64,000 bases of DNA from Pseudomonadota bacterium (GCA_026399515.1 JAPLQT010000123.1:62001-126000); one strand, 5' to 3'. Positions 27,791-37,310 are shown, numbered from the stretch's first letter. Numbers and translations: made by a program. The notes: a model not told the origin generated them from the letters alone.

Positions 27791-27864
27791 ATCATAGTGA
27801 ACAAGACTCAGGGGCACCATGTGGCATATTGTCGCAGCCCTCGCCCAAGGGGCTGGGCTAAAAT
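27791..27864. promoter_or_regulatory. Divergent promoter region with a RegA-like operator palindrome
   Basis: TGTGGCATATTGTCGCA (27820-27836) is an imperfect inverted repeat with GNNNC/GTCGC-type half-sites. On the plus side it lies 22 nt before TAAAAT (27859-27864), which drives the sensor kinase gene. On the minus side it lies 23 nt before TATGAT (27796-27791), which drives the outer-membrane/PCuAC operon. The palindrome would be centred near -43 for both. The same box with the same 22-nt spacing recurs at 29794. Confidence 0.6.
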
Positions 27865-27873
27865 CAGAACGCC

Positions 27874-29172
27874 ATGGCACAGCGACGCTTGATGACCATC
27901 ATGCAAGTTTTTCCGGAATCAGGCTCGCCTCACGGCAGCTACAATCTTCGCCTTCTGCTGTGGTTGCGGGGTCTGGCCATTATCGGCTTGTCGCTGATGG
28001 TTGCGCTGGCTCAAAACCTGTTCCACATCCTGATACCCTTCACCCCGGTGCTTTCCCTGCTCGTCCTGTGGGCCGCGCTCAACCTGCTGACCTGGTTGCG
28101 CCTGAAGCATCCGACCCAGGTCAGCGATACTGAACTACTAGCCCAGCTCAGTATCGACCCGATCATGCTGACTGCCCTGCTGGCATTCACCGGCGGACCC
28201 GCCAACCCGCTGACCTCGCTCTACCTGCCGCCGGTGGCGGTGGCCGCTGCGGTGCTGCCAATGCGTCATGCCTGGATGATGGCCGCTTTGAGCGTGACGG
28301 CCTATTCATTGCTGTGGAAATTCAGCGTGCCGCTCACCGTGGAAGATGTCGACAGCGCCATGCAGATGCACCTGATCGGGATGTGGCTGACTTTTGCGGC
28401 CTCCGCTTTGCTCATTGCCGGCTTTGTCACGCGCATGACTGTGGCATTGCGCGGGCGGGATCGGCAACTGGCCGCAGCCCGCGAGGAGGCGCTGCGCGAC
28501 GAACGCATCGTCGCCCTGGGAAATCTCGCCGCCGGCGCTGCGCACGAGCTCGGCACGCCGCTGGCGACGATGGCGGTAATAGCCGGCGAATTGGCAAGCG
28601 ATCCCGCCACGCCGAGCGAATTGCGCGTCGATCTCGAGCTGTTGCGCGAACAGATCGCCGCCTGCAAAGGCATCATCACAGGCCTGGCGGAACGCGCCGG
28701 GTCAAGCCGCGCCGAGAGCGGAAGTGCGATTGCCGTCGATCGCTGGATGGAAAAACTGGTCGCCCGCTGGCGGTCGTTGCGTCCACAGGTGGAGCCACGC
28801 CTGTTATCGACAGGGGTCGTCGCGGCACCGAGCATCGTCGGCGAGGCCACCCTTGAACAAGCCCTGCTCAGCTTGTTCAACAATGCCGCCGACGCCAGTT
28901 CGTCCGACGTGGAAATAGTCGTGCACTGGACCCATGACCACCTGCAACTGAAGATCCTCGACCGCGGCCCGGGGATCGCCGAGGCGCTCAGGCTGCGCGC
29001 CGGTCGCGAGTATTTCAGCACCCGGCCCGAGGGTGCCGGCATCGGCCTGTTCCTTGCCCATGCCACGCTCAACAGATTCGGCGGCGACATTTTCCTCGAA
29101 CCGCGTCCCGGAGGGGGCACGCTCACCCGCATCGAGCTGCCATTGAAAACATTGCTGGCTAACGACACATGA
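27874..29172 (+). CDS. regB: RegB/PrrB/ActS-like redox sensor histidine kinase
   Basis: A membrane sensor kinase of 432 residues. Six hydrophobic segments occupy about 25-190, with GGPANPLTSLY matching the quinone-site GGxxNPF motif of RegB. The H-box is AAGAAHELGTPLATMAV (His224), followed by N-, G1- and G2-type ATPase motifs (NNAADAS, LDRGPGI, GAGIGLFLA). Cys264 lies exactly 40 residues after His224, the same distance as His225-Cys265 of Rhodobacter RegB, so the redox-responsive Cys appears conserved. The start is uncertain: ATG 27874 lies only 9 nt past a -10 element; 27892 and 27901 are alternatives. It overlaps the response regulator by 4 nt. Confidence 0.88.
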   Translation: MAQRRLMTIMQVFPESGSPHGSYNLRLLLWLRGLAIIGLSLMVALAQNLFHILIPFTPVLSLLVLWAALNLLTWLRLKHPTQVSDTELLAQLSIDPIMLTALLAFTGGPANPLTSLYLPPVAVAAAVLPMRHAWMMAALSVTAYSLLWKFSVPLTVEDVDSAMQMHLIGMWLTFAASALLIAGFVTRMTVALRGRDRQLAAAREEALRDERIVALGNLAAGAAHELGTPLATMAVIAGELASDPATPSELRVDLELLREQIAACKGIITGLAERAGSSRAESGSAIAVDRWMEKLVARWRSLRPQVEPRLLSTGVVAAPSIVGEATLEQALLSLFNNAADASSSDVEIVVHWTHDHLQLKILDRGPGIAEALRLRAGREYFSTRPEGAGIGLFLAHATLNRFGGDIFLEPRPGGGTLTRIELPLKTLLANDT

Positions 29173-29744
29173 ATACCGAAGTTACGTCGCGGCATCGGAT
29201 CCTGGTGATCGATGACGATGCGGCGTTCAACCGCGTTCTCTGCCGCGCACTGGCGCGCCGTGGCTATGCGGTCGCCAGTGCACACACCGCTGCCGAAGCC
29301 CTGACGCTGGCGGAACGCGAGTGTCCGGCGATGATAGTGCTCGATCTGAACCTCGCCGGCACCGGTGGCTCGATGAGCGGCCTGGCACTGGTGGCGCCGC
29401 TCAAGCGCGCCTGCCCAAACGGCAACATCGTGGTATTGACCGGGTACGCCAGCATCGCCACCGCGGTCGAGGCCATCAAGCTTGGCGCCCGCCACTATCT
29501 CGCCAAACCTGTGGACGTCGACGCGCTACTGGCCGCCTTCGGTACCGGCATTGGCGCCCCCGATACCGGGATCGCCGACAGCCCGCCACCTGGCACGCCG
29601 CTATCGGTTGACCGCATGGAGTGGGAACACATCCAGCGCATCCTGCTGGAGCATGGCGGAAACATTTCGGCAACCGCTCGTGCGCTGAAAATGCACCGCC
29701 GCACCTTGCAGCGCAAGCTCGGAAAACGGCCGGCAAGATTCTGA
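29169..29744 (+). CDS. regA: RegA/PrrA/ActR-like response regulator
   Basis: The response regulator partner of the upstream kinase. 191 residues: a receiver domain with Asp59 in MIVLDLNL as the phosphoacceptor, Thr in VVLTGYAS and Lys in HYLAKPV, then a Pro-rich linker and a Fis-type helix-turn-helix (GGNISATARALKMHRRTLQRKL), as in RegA/PrrA/ActR. It likely binds the palindromes at 27820-27836 and 29794-29810, giving autoregulation and control of copper uptake genes; this is inference from position and motif. Confidence 0.9.
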   Translation: MNTEVTSRHRILVIDDDAAFNRVLCRALARRGYAVASAHTAAEALTLAERECPAMIVLDLNLAGTGGSMSGLALVAPLKRACPNGNIVVLTGYASIATAVEAIKLGARHYLAKPVDVDALLAAFGTGIGAPDTGIADSPPPGTPLSVDRMEWEHIQRILLEHGGNISATARALKMHRRTLQRKLGKRPARF

Positions 29745-29793
29745 GTGTTGGAGTGTCGAAGTATTGGATTTGGAATGCGTGAAATGGTGTCTC

Positions 29794-29838
29794 TGCGACA
29801 TCATGTCGCAGGAGGAGAAGTCGCTGCCACTCTAAAAT
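29794..29838 (+). promoter_or_regulatory. RegA-like operator and -10 element of the copper TonB receptor gene
   Basis: TGCGACATCATGTCGCA (29794-29810) is a perfect inverted repeat with a single central base, giving GCGAC-N5-GTCGC. After exactly 22 nt comes TAAAAT (29833-29838). It matches the box at 27820-27836 at 13 of 17 positions. PrrA/RegA-type sites are described as GCGNC...GNCGC with a variable gap. The palindrome centre is near -43, fitting an activator. Confidence 0.62.
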
Positions 29839-29871
29839 TCCGGGCTTCCACGTCTCTCTGTGAAAGTCGTC

Positions 29872-32196
29872 ATGGCCCGCAACCTCAAACTTCCTCTCAA
29901 GACTATCGCTACCCTGGTTTCCATCGTGCCGCTTGCATGCCTGGCCCAGGAACCGAGGCTCAGCCAGGTCATCATCACCGCCCCGAAGCTCGAAGATCCA
30001 TCCTTGAGCGCGTCCTCCCTTGGAGAGCGCAGCCTGGCTCCCTTGCGCTCATCCACAAGCGATACCGCCAGCCTGCTGCGGGACATTCCCGGCGTCAGCC
30101 TTTACGGCAACGGCGGCGTTTCGAGCCTGCCGGCGATCCATGGCATGGCGGACGACCGCGTGCGCGTCAAGGTGGATGGCATGGACCTGATTGCCGCTTG
30201 CCCCAATCACATGAACTCGCCGCTGTCCTACATCGATCCGACCAAGGTCGGCGGCGTCAAGGTGTTTGCCGGCATCGCTCCGGTCAGCGTCGGTGGCGAC
30301 AGCATCGGCGGTTCGATCCTGGTGAATTCCGCGCACCCCGAGTTTGCCACCGCCGGGCAGGGTACCCTGCTCAAGGGACAAGCCGGCGTTTTCCATCGCA
30401 GCAACGGCAATGCCAACGGCGCCAATCTCGCGGCGACGATTGCGGGCAAAAACATCAACATGACGTATAGCGGTTCAACCGCGGAATCCGGCAACTACAA
30501 GGCTGCGAAGGACTTCAAGGCGGCAGGTCCGGCAGCGGTGGATGGAGCCGGCGGGCCGGCCGCAATGAATCGTGGTTGGCTGGGTGGAGACGTGATCGGA
30601 TCTTCCAGATACAAGTCGGAAAACCAGGAACTCGGGTTTGCGCTGCGCCACGACAAGCACCTGATCGAATTGAAGCTGGGTTTTCAGCACATTCCGTACG
30701 AAGGCTTTCCCAATCAGCGCATGGACATGACCAGGAACGACAGCACCCTGGTCAATCTGCGCTATACCGGGCAATATCGGTGGGGCGCCCTGGAAGTGCG
30801 CGTCTATGAAGAACAGACGCGGCACAAGATGGATTTCGCCGATGATAAACAGTTTGTGTACGGCCCCAATCCACCCTCCACTATCGTCGCTCCCGGCATG
30901 CCGATGTATACGGAAGGGAAGAATGCCGGCGCGCTGGTCAAGGCGGATATCCCGCTTTCGGCACGCGACGTCCTCAAGCTGGGTGGCGAGGCCCAGCATT
31001 ACCGGCTGAACGACTGGTGGCCGCCATCCCCGTCATCCCTTGCCGGCATGGTTTCCGCTCCCGGCGTCCCCGCCACCGCCGGCGGGATGGCGCCGGATAC
31101 CTTCTGGAACATCAACAACGGAAAACGCGACCGGCTGGGTGTCTTCGCCGAATGGGAGGCACGCTGGAATCCCGAATGGCTCACTTTGCTCGGTGCGCGC
31201 GCCGAGCAGGTGAAGATGGATGTCGGTCCGGTGCAGGGCTATAACGCCATGACGGCAGGGTATGCGGTTTCGGCGGCCGCCTTCAATGCCCGCGGCCACG
31301 GGCGTAGCGACAACAATCTCGACCTGACTGCGCTGACGCGCTACACACCGGACGCCACCCGCACCTTCGAGATCGGTTACGCGCGGAAGACCCGCTCGCC
31401 GAATCTTTACGAGCGCTACTCCTGGTCTCAGAACAGCATGGCGCTGATCATGAACAACTTCGTCGGCGATGGCAACGGCTATCTCGGCAACCTCGATCTG
31501 AAGCCGGAAATGGCCCACACCCTGAGCGCCACTCTCGACTGGCATGACGCCGCCCGCACCCGGGAATTCAAGCTCACACCCTACTACACCCGAGTTACGA
31601 ATTTCGTAGACGCCGTCCGTTGCACAGGCAGCGGCATGATGATGAATGCGCTGTGTGGCGGCACGGCGAACAACACGGCAAGAAATTTGTTCGTTCAGCT
31701 CCAGTACGCCAACCAGTCCGCACGGTTCCATGGCGTGGACATTTCCGGCCGCGTGCCGCTGGCGAAAATCAGCGACTACGGCAGCTTCAGCGGGACCGGC
31801 GTGGTGAATTACGTCCGAGGCGAGAACCGGACCACCGGCGACAATCTCTACAACATCATGCCGCTCAACGTGAAATTGGCGGTGGTGCAAAGCCTGGGCA
31901 CCTGGAGCAACACCGCCGAAGTTCAACTGGTCGATGCCAAGACCCACGTGTCCCAGGCCAGGCAAGAAGTTCGAACCGGAGGGTATGGCCTGCTCAACCT
32001 GCGCAGCAGCTATGAGTGGAATGAGGCCCGCCTGGACATCGGCATCGAGAATCTCTCCAACCGTTTCTACTCCCTCCCGCTGGGCGGCGCCTATGTCGGC
32101 CAGGGGGCGACCATGGGAACAAACACTATCCCATGGGGCATCCCGATACCCGGCATGGGACGGTCGATCTACGCCGGCCTGAGCGTCAAGTTCTGA
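29872..32196 (+). CDS. TonB-dependent copper receptor (OprC/NosA-like)
   Basis: An outer-membrane TonB-dependent transporter for copper. With ATG 29872 it has 774 residues; GTG 29860 would add four. After the signal (ACLAQ), a plug domain holds GDSIGGSILVNSAHPEF and a GMDLIAACPNHMNSP loop. Cys110 and Met114 form the CxxxM copper motif known from Pseudomonas OprC, and further Met-rich loops follow (GYNAMTAGY, GSGMMMNALCGG). A 22-strand barrel ends in LSVKF. The surrounding PCuAC, outer-membrane and RegBA genes support a copper role. Closest known relatives are OprC and the nitrous-oxide-reductase-associated NosA. Confidence 0.9.
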   Translation: MARNLKLPLKTIATLVSIVPLACLAQEPRLSQVIITAPKLEDPSLSASSLGERSLAPLRSSTSDTASLLRDIPGVSLYGNGGVSSLPAIHGMADDRVRVKVDGMDLIAACPNHMNSPLSYIDPTKVGGVKVFAGIAPVSVGGDSIGGSILVNSAHPEFATAGQGTLLKGQAGVFHRSNGNANGANLAATIAGKNINMTYSGSTAESGNYKAAKDFKAAGPAAVDGAGGPAAMNRGWLGGDVIGSSRYKSENQELGFALRHDKHLIELKLGFQHIPYEGFPNQRMDMTRNDSTLVNLRYTGQYRWGALEVRVYEEQTRHKMDFADDKQFVYGPNPPSTIVAPGMPMYTEGKNAGALVKADIPLSARDVLKLGGEAQHYRLNDWWPPSPSSLAGMVSAPGVPATAGGMAPDTFWNINNGKRDRLGVFAEWEARWNPEWLTLLGARAEQVKMDVGPVQGYNAMTAGYAVSAAAFNARGHGRSDNNLDLTALTRYTPDATRTFEIGYARKTRSPNLYERYSWSQNSMALIMNNFVGDGNGYLGNLDLKPEMAHTLSATLDWHDAARTREFKLTPYYTRVTNFVDAVRCTGSGMMMNALCGGTANNTARNLFVQLQYANQSARFHGVDISGRVPLAKISDYGSFSGTGVVNYVRGENRTTGDNLYNIMPLNVKLAVVQSLGTWSNTAEVQLVDAKTHVSQARQEVRTGGYGLLNLRSSYEWNEARLDIGIENLSNRFYSLPLGGAYVGQGATMGTNTIPWGIPIPGMGRSIYAGLSVKF

Positions 32197-32233
32197 GCGT
32201 CCGATCAGGCGGCCAGCCAGAGATCAGACACGC

Positions 32234-33589
32234 TTACAAAACGAAGCGCGCCAGATCCTCGCTCTGCGCCAGTTCCTTGAGCCGGCTGTCGACATAGGCG
32301 GCGTCGATGACCACCGGCTCGCCGCTGTGCTTGCCGGTCTCGAAGGAAACGTCTTCGAGCAGCTTCTCCATCACCGTGTATAGGCGACGGGCGCCGATGT
32401 TCTCGGTCGTTTCGTTGACCGCGAAAGCGATTTCCGCCAGGCGGCGGATGCCCTCCTCGGTGAAGTCCAGGCTCACTTGCTCGGTGCCGAGCAGGGCCTG
32501 ATACTGGCGCGTCAGGCAGGCATCGGTGCCGGTGAGGATGCGGGCGAAATCGTCGACCGAGAGCGAATCCAGCTCCACGCGGATCGGGAAGCGGCCCTGC
32601 ATCTCCGGTATCAGGTCGGAAGGCTTGGCCAGGTGGAAGGCGCCGCTGGCGATGAACAGGATGTGATCGGTCTTGATCATGCCGTACTTGGTCGACACCG
32701 TGGTGCCCTCGACCAGCGGCAGCAGGTCGCGCTGCACGCCCTGGCGCGAGACATCCGCGCCTTGCATTTCCGAGCGCGAGGCGATCTTGTCGATCTCGTC
32801 GAGGAAGACGATGCCGTTCTGCTCGACGTTCTTCAGCGCCTGGGTCTTAATCTCGTCGTCGTTGATCAGGCGCGCCGCCTCTTCGTCGGCGATGGCTTTC
32901 AGTGCATCCTTGATCAAGAGCTTGCGGGTCTTGCGCTTGCCTCCGCCGATGTTCTGGAACATGCCCTGGATCTGTTGGGTCAACTCTTCCATGCCGGGCG
33001 GCGCGAAGATCTCCATCTGCGCCGAAACCGCCGCCACTTCGATTTCGATTTCCTTGTCGTCGAGTTCGCCCTGGCGCAGCTTCTTGCGGAATTTCTGGCG
33101 CGTGGATGACACATTCGAGTCCTCGACGACCGGCGCGTCGTCGTGAAAACCCAGTGTCGAGGCGCTGGCGCGTGCCGGCGGTAGCAAGACATCGAGCACG
33201 CGGTCCTCGGCGGCATCCTGGGCCCGGTCGCGCACCACGCGCATCGCCGCTTCGCGGCCGTCCTTGATGGCCGTCTCGGCGAGGTCGCGGATGATGGTAT
33301 CGACATCCCGGCCGACATAGCCGACTTCGGTGAATTTGGTGGCCTCGACCTTGATGAAGGGTGCATGGGCGAGCCGCGCCAGGCGCCGCGCGATCTCGGT
33401 CTTGCCGACCCCGGTGGGGCCGATCATGAGAATGTTCTTCGGTGTGATCTCGGTGCGCAAGGGTTCATCCACCTGCGCCCGGCGCCAGCGGTTGCGCAGC
33501 GCGATGGCGACGGCGCGCTTGGCGCGCGACTGGCCAACGATGTGTTTGTCGAGTTCCGATACGATCTCGGCCGGCGTCATTTGAGTCAT
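32234..33589 (-). CDS. hslU: ATP-dependent protease ATPase subunit HslU
   Basis: The AAA+ unfoldase of the HslVU protease. 451 residues from ATG 33589, which overlaps the hslV stop (ATGA). Walker A is GPTGVGKT (57-64), Walker B is VFLDEIDKI, the I-domain lies between, and the C-terminus ends in DLARFVL, close to the conserved tail that docks into HslV. Confidence 0.97.
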   Translation of the reverse strand: MTQMTPAEIVSELDKHIVGQSRAKRAVAIALRNRWRRAQVDEPLRTEITPKNILMIGPTGVGKTEIARRLARLAHAPFIKVEATKFTEVGYVGRDVDTIIRDLAETAIKDGREAAMRVVRDRAQDAAEDRVLDVLLPPARASASTLGFHDDAPVVEDSNVSSTRQKFRKKLRQGELDDKEIEIEVAAVSAQMEIFAPPGMEELTQQIQGMFQNIGGGKRKTRKLLIKDALKAIADEEAARLINDDEIKTQALKNVEQNGIVFLDEIDKIASRSEMQGADVSRQGVQRDLLPLVEGTTVSTKYGMIKTDHILFIASGAFHLAKPSDLIPEMQGRFPIRVELDSLSVDDFARILTGTDACLTRQYQALLGTEQVSLDFTEEGIRRLAEIAFAVNETTENIGARRLYTVMEKLLEDVSFETGKHSGEPVVIDAAYVDSRLKELAQSEDLARFVL

Positions 33590-34122
33590 TCGAGCGTCTC
33601 GATAAGGTGATTCTGGTTGGTGTAGATGCACAGGTCGCCGGCGATGGTCAGGGACTTCTTGACGATCTCTGCGGGGGAGAGCTCGGTGTTCTCCAGCAAA
33701 CCGCGCGCGGCCGCCTGGGCATAGGGTCCGCCGCTGCCGATGGCGACGATGCCTAGCTCGGGTTCGAGCACATCGCCATTGCCGGTGATGATCAGCGAAT
33801 TCTCGCGATCGGCCACCGCCAGCATGGCTTCGAGCCGGCGCAACATGCGGTCGGTGCGCCAGTCCTTGGCGAGCTCCACGGCCGAACGCAGCAGGTTGCC
33901 CTGGTGCTTCTCCAGCTTGGCTTCGAAACGTTCGAACAACGTGAAGGCATCCGCAGTGCCGCCGGCAAATCCCGCCAGGATGCGGTCGTTGTAGAGCCGC
34001 CGGATTTTCTTGGCGCTGGCCTTGACGACGATGTTGCCGAGGGTTACCTGGCCGTCGCCGCCCAGGGCGATCTGCTTTCCTTTGCGCACGGAGAGGATGG
34101 TGGTGCCGTGGTACTGTTCCAT
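33586..34122 (-). CDS. hslV: ATP-dependent protease peptidase subunit HslV
   Basis: The threonine peptidase of HslVU, 178 residues. The N-terminus [15 protein letters not shown] shows the short betaproteobacterial propeptide; cleavage before Thr7 would expose the catalytic threonine. [10 protein letters not shown] and [14 protein letters not shown] are family hallmarks. ATG 34122 is chosen because the open frame upstream shows no HslV similarity. Confidence 0.97.
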   Translation of the reverse strand: MEQYHGTTILSVRKGKQIALGGDGQVTLGNIVVKASAKKIRRLYNDRILAGFAGGTADAFTLFERFEAKLEKHQGNLLRSAVELAKDWRTDRMLRRLEAMLAVADRENSLIITGNGDVLEPELGIVAIGSGGPYAQAAARGLLENTELSPAEIVKKSLTIAGDLCIYTNQNHLIETLE

Positions 34123-34203
34123 GGTGGGACTTTCAAAATGAACATCGCCCCATATGGCGGCGCAACACCACGATTTCAAGGGCAGGCCGATTATTCTTGC
34201 AGA

Positions 34204-34980
34204 CTATTCGCCGTTCGTGGCGGCATATTTCAGGCCGCCCCGGGTGCTCATCAAGATTCCCACGATTACCAGGGTCCACACCACCACGGGGCCGGAAGGC
34301 AAGTCGAACAGCGTCGACAGCCCCAACCCCACGGCGTATCCGGCCGCGCCGACCGCATAGGCGGCGAACAGGCGACGCCGCGAGGGGTAGGCGCGGCAAG
34401 CCAGCGCTGGAACGATCAGGCTTGCAAAGACCAGGTAAACCCCGACCAACTGGACCGAAGCGGTCACGGCAAAGGCGAACAGCCCGTAGAAGCCGAAACG
34501 CCCGAGCCGGCTGCCGCGCCAGAACCACAAGGCCAGGATGACGGCGTTCAGGACGGCGACCGGCAGCAATTGCTTGTAGCCTACCCACAGGATCTGGCCG
34601 GAGAGCAGTTCTTGCAGATGTTCTCCGCCGTGCGGGTTGTTGGCCACCAGGATCATCCCGCCGCTGGCGGCCAGCGCGAACAGCACGCCGATCAGCGCCT
34701 CCTGGATTTCCGGCCAGCGCTTTTCGGTCCAGGTCAGCAGTGCGGCGCCCAGGAGCGCAGCCGCCACAGCGGCCACCTGAGCCACCCCGCCTTCCGGCTC
34801 GAAGCCCGCCATGTCCGCGGCGATCACGCCTAGCGTGGCAATCTGGGCGATGGCCAGGTCGATGAAGACGATGCCGCGCGACAGCACCTGCATCCCCAGC
34901 GGCACGTGGGTGGATAGCACCAACAGGCCGGCGAGAAAGGCGGGAACGAGGATGGAAAGATTGAATGCGTCGAGATTCAT
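34204..34980 (-). CDS. Metal ABC transporter permease (ZnuB family)
   Basis: The inner-membrane channel of a cluster-9-type metal ABC importer. 258 residues with about eight membrane helices; GMQVLSRGIVFIDLAIAQIATLG contains the ABC-3 signature region that contacts the ATPase. It lies 23 nt after the binding-protein gene. No ATP-binding subunit is encoded anywhere in the cluster. The metal may be zinc, manganese or nickel; the divergent NiCoT gene makes nickel or cobalt worth testing. Confidence 0.88.
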   Translation of the reverse strand: MNLDAFNLSILVPAFLAGLLVLSTHVPLGMQVLSRGIVFIDLAIAQIATLGVIAADMAGFEPEGGVAQVAAVAAALLGAALLTWTEKRWPEIQEALIGVLFALAASGGMILVANNPHGGEHLQELLSGQILWVGYKQLLPVAVLNAVILALWFWRGSRLGRFGFYGLFAFAVTASVQLVGVYLVFASLIVPALACRAYPSRRRLFAAYAVGAAGYAVGLGLSTLFDLPSGPVVVWTLVIVGILMSTRGGLKYAATNGE

Positions 34981-35003
34981 GAAGTGCCACTCCGTCTCTT
35001 CGT

Positions 35004-35912
35004 CTATTTGAGCGCCGACAACAGCCGTTGCACCGTGTCGTCGTAGAGCCCGAACAAATCCTTGGCCCGCTCCGAGCCGCCGACGGTGAACGGCAACACC
35101 ACCACCGGGATTTTAGCCCGCTCGGCCAGCCATTCCGAACCGCGGCCGTCGTTATATACGGACCGGATAATGGCTTTCACTGGCTGCCTTTGCAATTGCG
35201 CCAGCACTTCCGACAAGTGGGCGCCTGTGGGCTCCACGCCGGGCTTGGGTTCCAGCGCGGCGACTTCCCGCAGGCCCAGCCAGTTTTCCAGATAGACGAA
35301 GGCCTTGTGATGCACGACGATGTTCATCCCCTTGAGCGGCGCGGCATGCTTTTCCCAGTTCAGGATCGCCGCTTTCCAGCGCTCGGCGAATGCCTTGTAG
35401 TTGCCCTGGTAATACGCGGCGTTGGCCGGATCGACTTCGGCCAGCCGCTGCGACAGGGCCGCGGCAGCCAGGCCGATGTTGCGTGGGTCGGTCTGGATAT
35501 GCGGGTTGCCGCCGGGATGCACATCGCCCAGGGAGCGATCCACACTGCTCGGCACTTCCAGCATGCGCACGGATTGCGCCGCCTCGAAGTAGCCCGGCTG
35601 CCCGGCCTGGATTTTCGGGTTGCCGGCCTGCTGCTGGAGAATAGGCAGCCAGCCGATTTCGAGCTGGGAGCCGGTGCACACCACCATGTCGGCGTTGCGC
35701 GCGCGCGCCAGCAGGCTGGGCTTGGCCTGGACGTGGTGCGGGTCCTGGAAGGCGTTGGTGGCGTTGTAGACGCTCACCTTGTCGCCGCCGAGTTCCTGCG
35801 CCAGGGCGCCCCATTCAGGTTCGCAGGCGAGGATGTTGAGGGCGGCGAAGGAGGGCAGAGCGAACGCCCCGAACGCCAGCACCAGTAAAGTTTTGATCGA
35901 TTTGTTCATCAT
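35004..35912 (-). CDS. Metal ABC transporter substrate-binding protein (ZnuA-like)
   Basis: A periplasmic metal-binding protein of 302 residues with a Sec signal ending PSFA. Typical cluster A-I ligands are visible: His59/His60 in DPHHVQAKPS, His in GGNPHIQTDP, His-His in VVHHKAFVYL, and a C-terminal Asp/Glu region. It lacks the long His/Asp-rich loop of many zinc-specific ZnuA proteins. AGGAG lies 6 nt before ATG 35912. It follows the porin-like gene by 9 nt and precedes the permease. Confidence 0.9.
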   Translation of the reverse strand: MMNKSIKTLLVLAFGAFALPSFAALNILACEPEWGALAQELGGDKVSVYNATNAFQDPHHVQAKPSLLARARNADMVVCTGSQLEIGWLPILQQQAGNPKIQAGQPGYFEAAQSVRMLEVPSSVDRSLGDVHPGGNPHIQTDPRNIGLAAAALSQRLAEVDPANAAYYQGNYKAFAERWKAAILNWEKHAAPLKGMNIVVHHKAFVYLENWLGLREVAALEPKPGVEPTGAHLSEVLAQLQRQPVKAIIRSVYNDGRGSEWLAERAKIPVVVLPFTVGGSERAKDLFGLYDDTVQRLLSALK

Positions 35913-35921
35913 CGTAAGCTC

Positions 35922-37310
35922 CTAGAATTTGTGGGCGCCGTGGGCGCCGAGGCTCATCTGGTATTGCAGGAAGATCTGGTTGTCGGTCACGCCCTGAAGC
36001 GACTTGTCCTGGGCAAATTGCAGCCGGACACGGCTGAATTCACTGGGGTTGTAGTCCAGCATCAGCGCGTTCCGGGCCGGCGCGTAAACCGGCCGCAACA
36101 GGCTTGCGTTGTTGCTGCCGTAGTCTACCGTGCCGTTGTCCAGCCGTTCCGTGCGCAATCCAACGCGCCAATATGGGGCGAACTGGTATATGCCTTGGAC
36201 ATACCAGCCGGATTGCGTTGCGGCGTAGCTTCCGACCGATGCGCCGAGAGAAGCGGCGTTCGCATCGTAGGTCAGCTTGCCGTCTTCGATCCGGCGCAGA
36301 TATTCCCCCTGCAGCTTGAAGTTGGTTTGGTTGGCATTGCCGTTTGGCGCCCATTTCCATACACCATCGACAATCCACAATTTGCTGCTGCCACTGAAGC
36401 TGTTGGTGACCGGCGCGCGCGCCACATCGGTATCGTCCCACTGGCGATCCTGGGGCGAAGTAGTCAGCAGGGAAAGCCCGGCCCGCCAACTGTGGCTGGC
36501 GCCGACATCGCCGCCCAGGTGGGCGAAAATCGCGCTGGCGCCGGAACCGTTCTTATTGCGGCCGGTGCCGGGATAGTTGGCGCCGCGGCCCAGTTCCGCG
36601 CCGATTTCCAGGAAGGTGTCGGTGGGCGCGAGCCAGCGCAACTGCAAGCCGTCGTTGTTGAATTGCCCGCCGACAAAGGCCTGGTAAGCCAGCGGCGCAT
36701 CGACGAAGTCCCAAGTGTGGGCATGCTGCTCGTTGAGGTAACCAATGCCGGAAAAATAGCGGCCGGCTTTCAGTGTGAGGCCTTGCGGCAGGGAAGTGGT
36801 CTGAATAAACGCTTCCTCGGTCGATACCGTATTGTCGGGATGAATGGAAAAATTCATCGCACCGTAGAACAATTGGTCGACATTGGCGGAAATACCCAAC
36901 TCGCTTTCCGCCAGGCTGAAACCGCGCTGGGGCGTGATCTCGCCCAGGGGATCGTTGGGCAGATGGAAGCCGCTGATGCGATAGCCGGCCGGATCCTTGG
37001 ACAGGTTGCTGTACAAGCCGGACAGGATCAAAGAAATGCCGGGGTTGAAGGCGTTCGTGCCTCCGCCTCCCGATGCAGTCGGCTGTGGCGCCGCGACCGT
37101 TTCGGCTCTTGTGGCGATAGTCTCAGCCGAAGCAGCTTTCGCCTCCGTCTGAATCAGGCGTTTCTCCAATGCTTCGATGCGTTTTTCATAGGTTTCGCGC
37201 AGGCGTGCTACCTCTTCGCGAAGAGTGCGCAGATCGGCATCGTCTGCGGCGAATGCGGCTGCTGGAATGGCGATCAGCGCCACCAGTATGGGGATAGTGC
37301 AAATCTTCAT
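35922..37310 (-). CDS. Outer-membrane porin-like protein of a metal-uptake operon
   Basis: An outer-membrane protein of about 462 residues. A signal peptide (ending AAAFAA) is followed by a coiled coil (about 24-60, heptads RTLREEVARLRETYEKR), a Pro/Gly linker and a beta-barrel with many aromatic-flanked strands ending in GAHGAHKF. The coiled coil may span periplasm or peptidoglycan, as in OprB/SLH-type porins. ATG 37310 is used because the signal peptide starts there; a longer reading to 37397 has none. No function is known; the tight linkage to the ZnuA-like gene suggests metal entry across the outer membrane. Confidence 0.78.
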   Translation of the reverse strand: MKICTIPILVALIAIPAAAFAADDADLRTLREEVARLRETYEKRIEALEKRLIQTEAKAASAETIATRAETVAAPQPTASGGGGTNAFNPGISLILSGLYSNLSKDPAGYRISGFHLPNDPLGEITPQRGFSLAESELGISANVDQLFYGAMNFSIHPDNTVSTEEAFIQTTSLPQGLTLKAGRYFSGIGYLNEQHAHTWDFVDAPLAYQAFVGGQFNNDGLQLRWLAPTDTFLEIGAELGRGANYPGTGRNKNGSGASAIFAHLGGDVGASHSWRAGLSLLTTSPQDRQWDDTDVARAPVTNSFSGSSKLWIVDGVWKWAPNGNANQTNFKLQGEYLRRIEDGKLTYDANAASLGASVGSYAATQSGWYVQGIYQFAPYWRVGLRTERLDNGTVDYGSNNASLLRPVYAPARNALMLDYNPSEFSRVRLQFAQDKSLQGVTDNQIFLQYQMSLGAHGAHKF

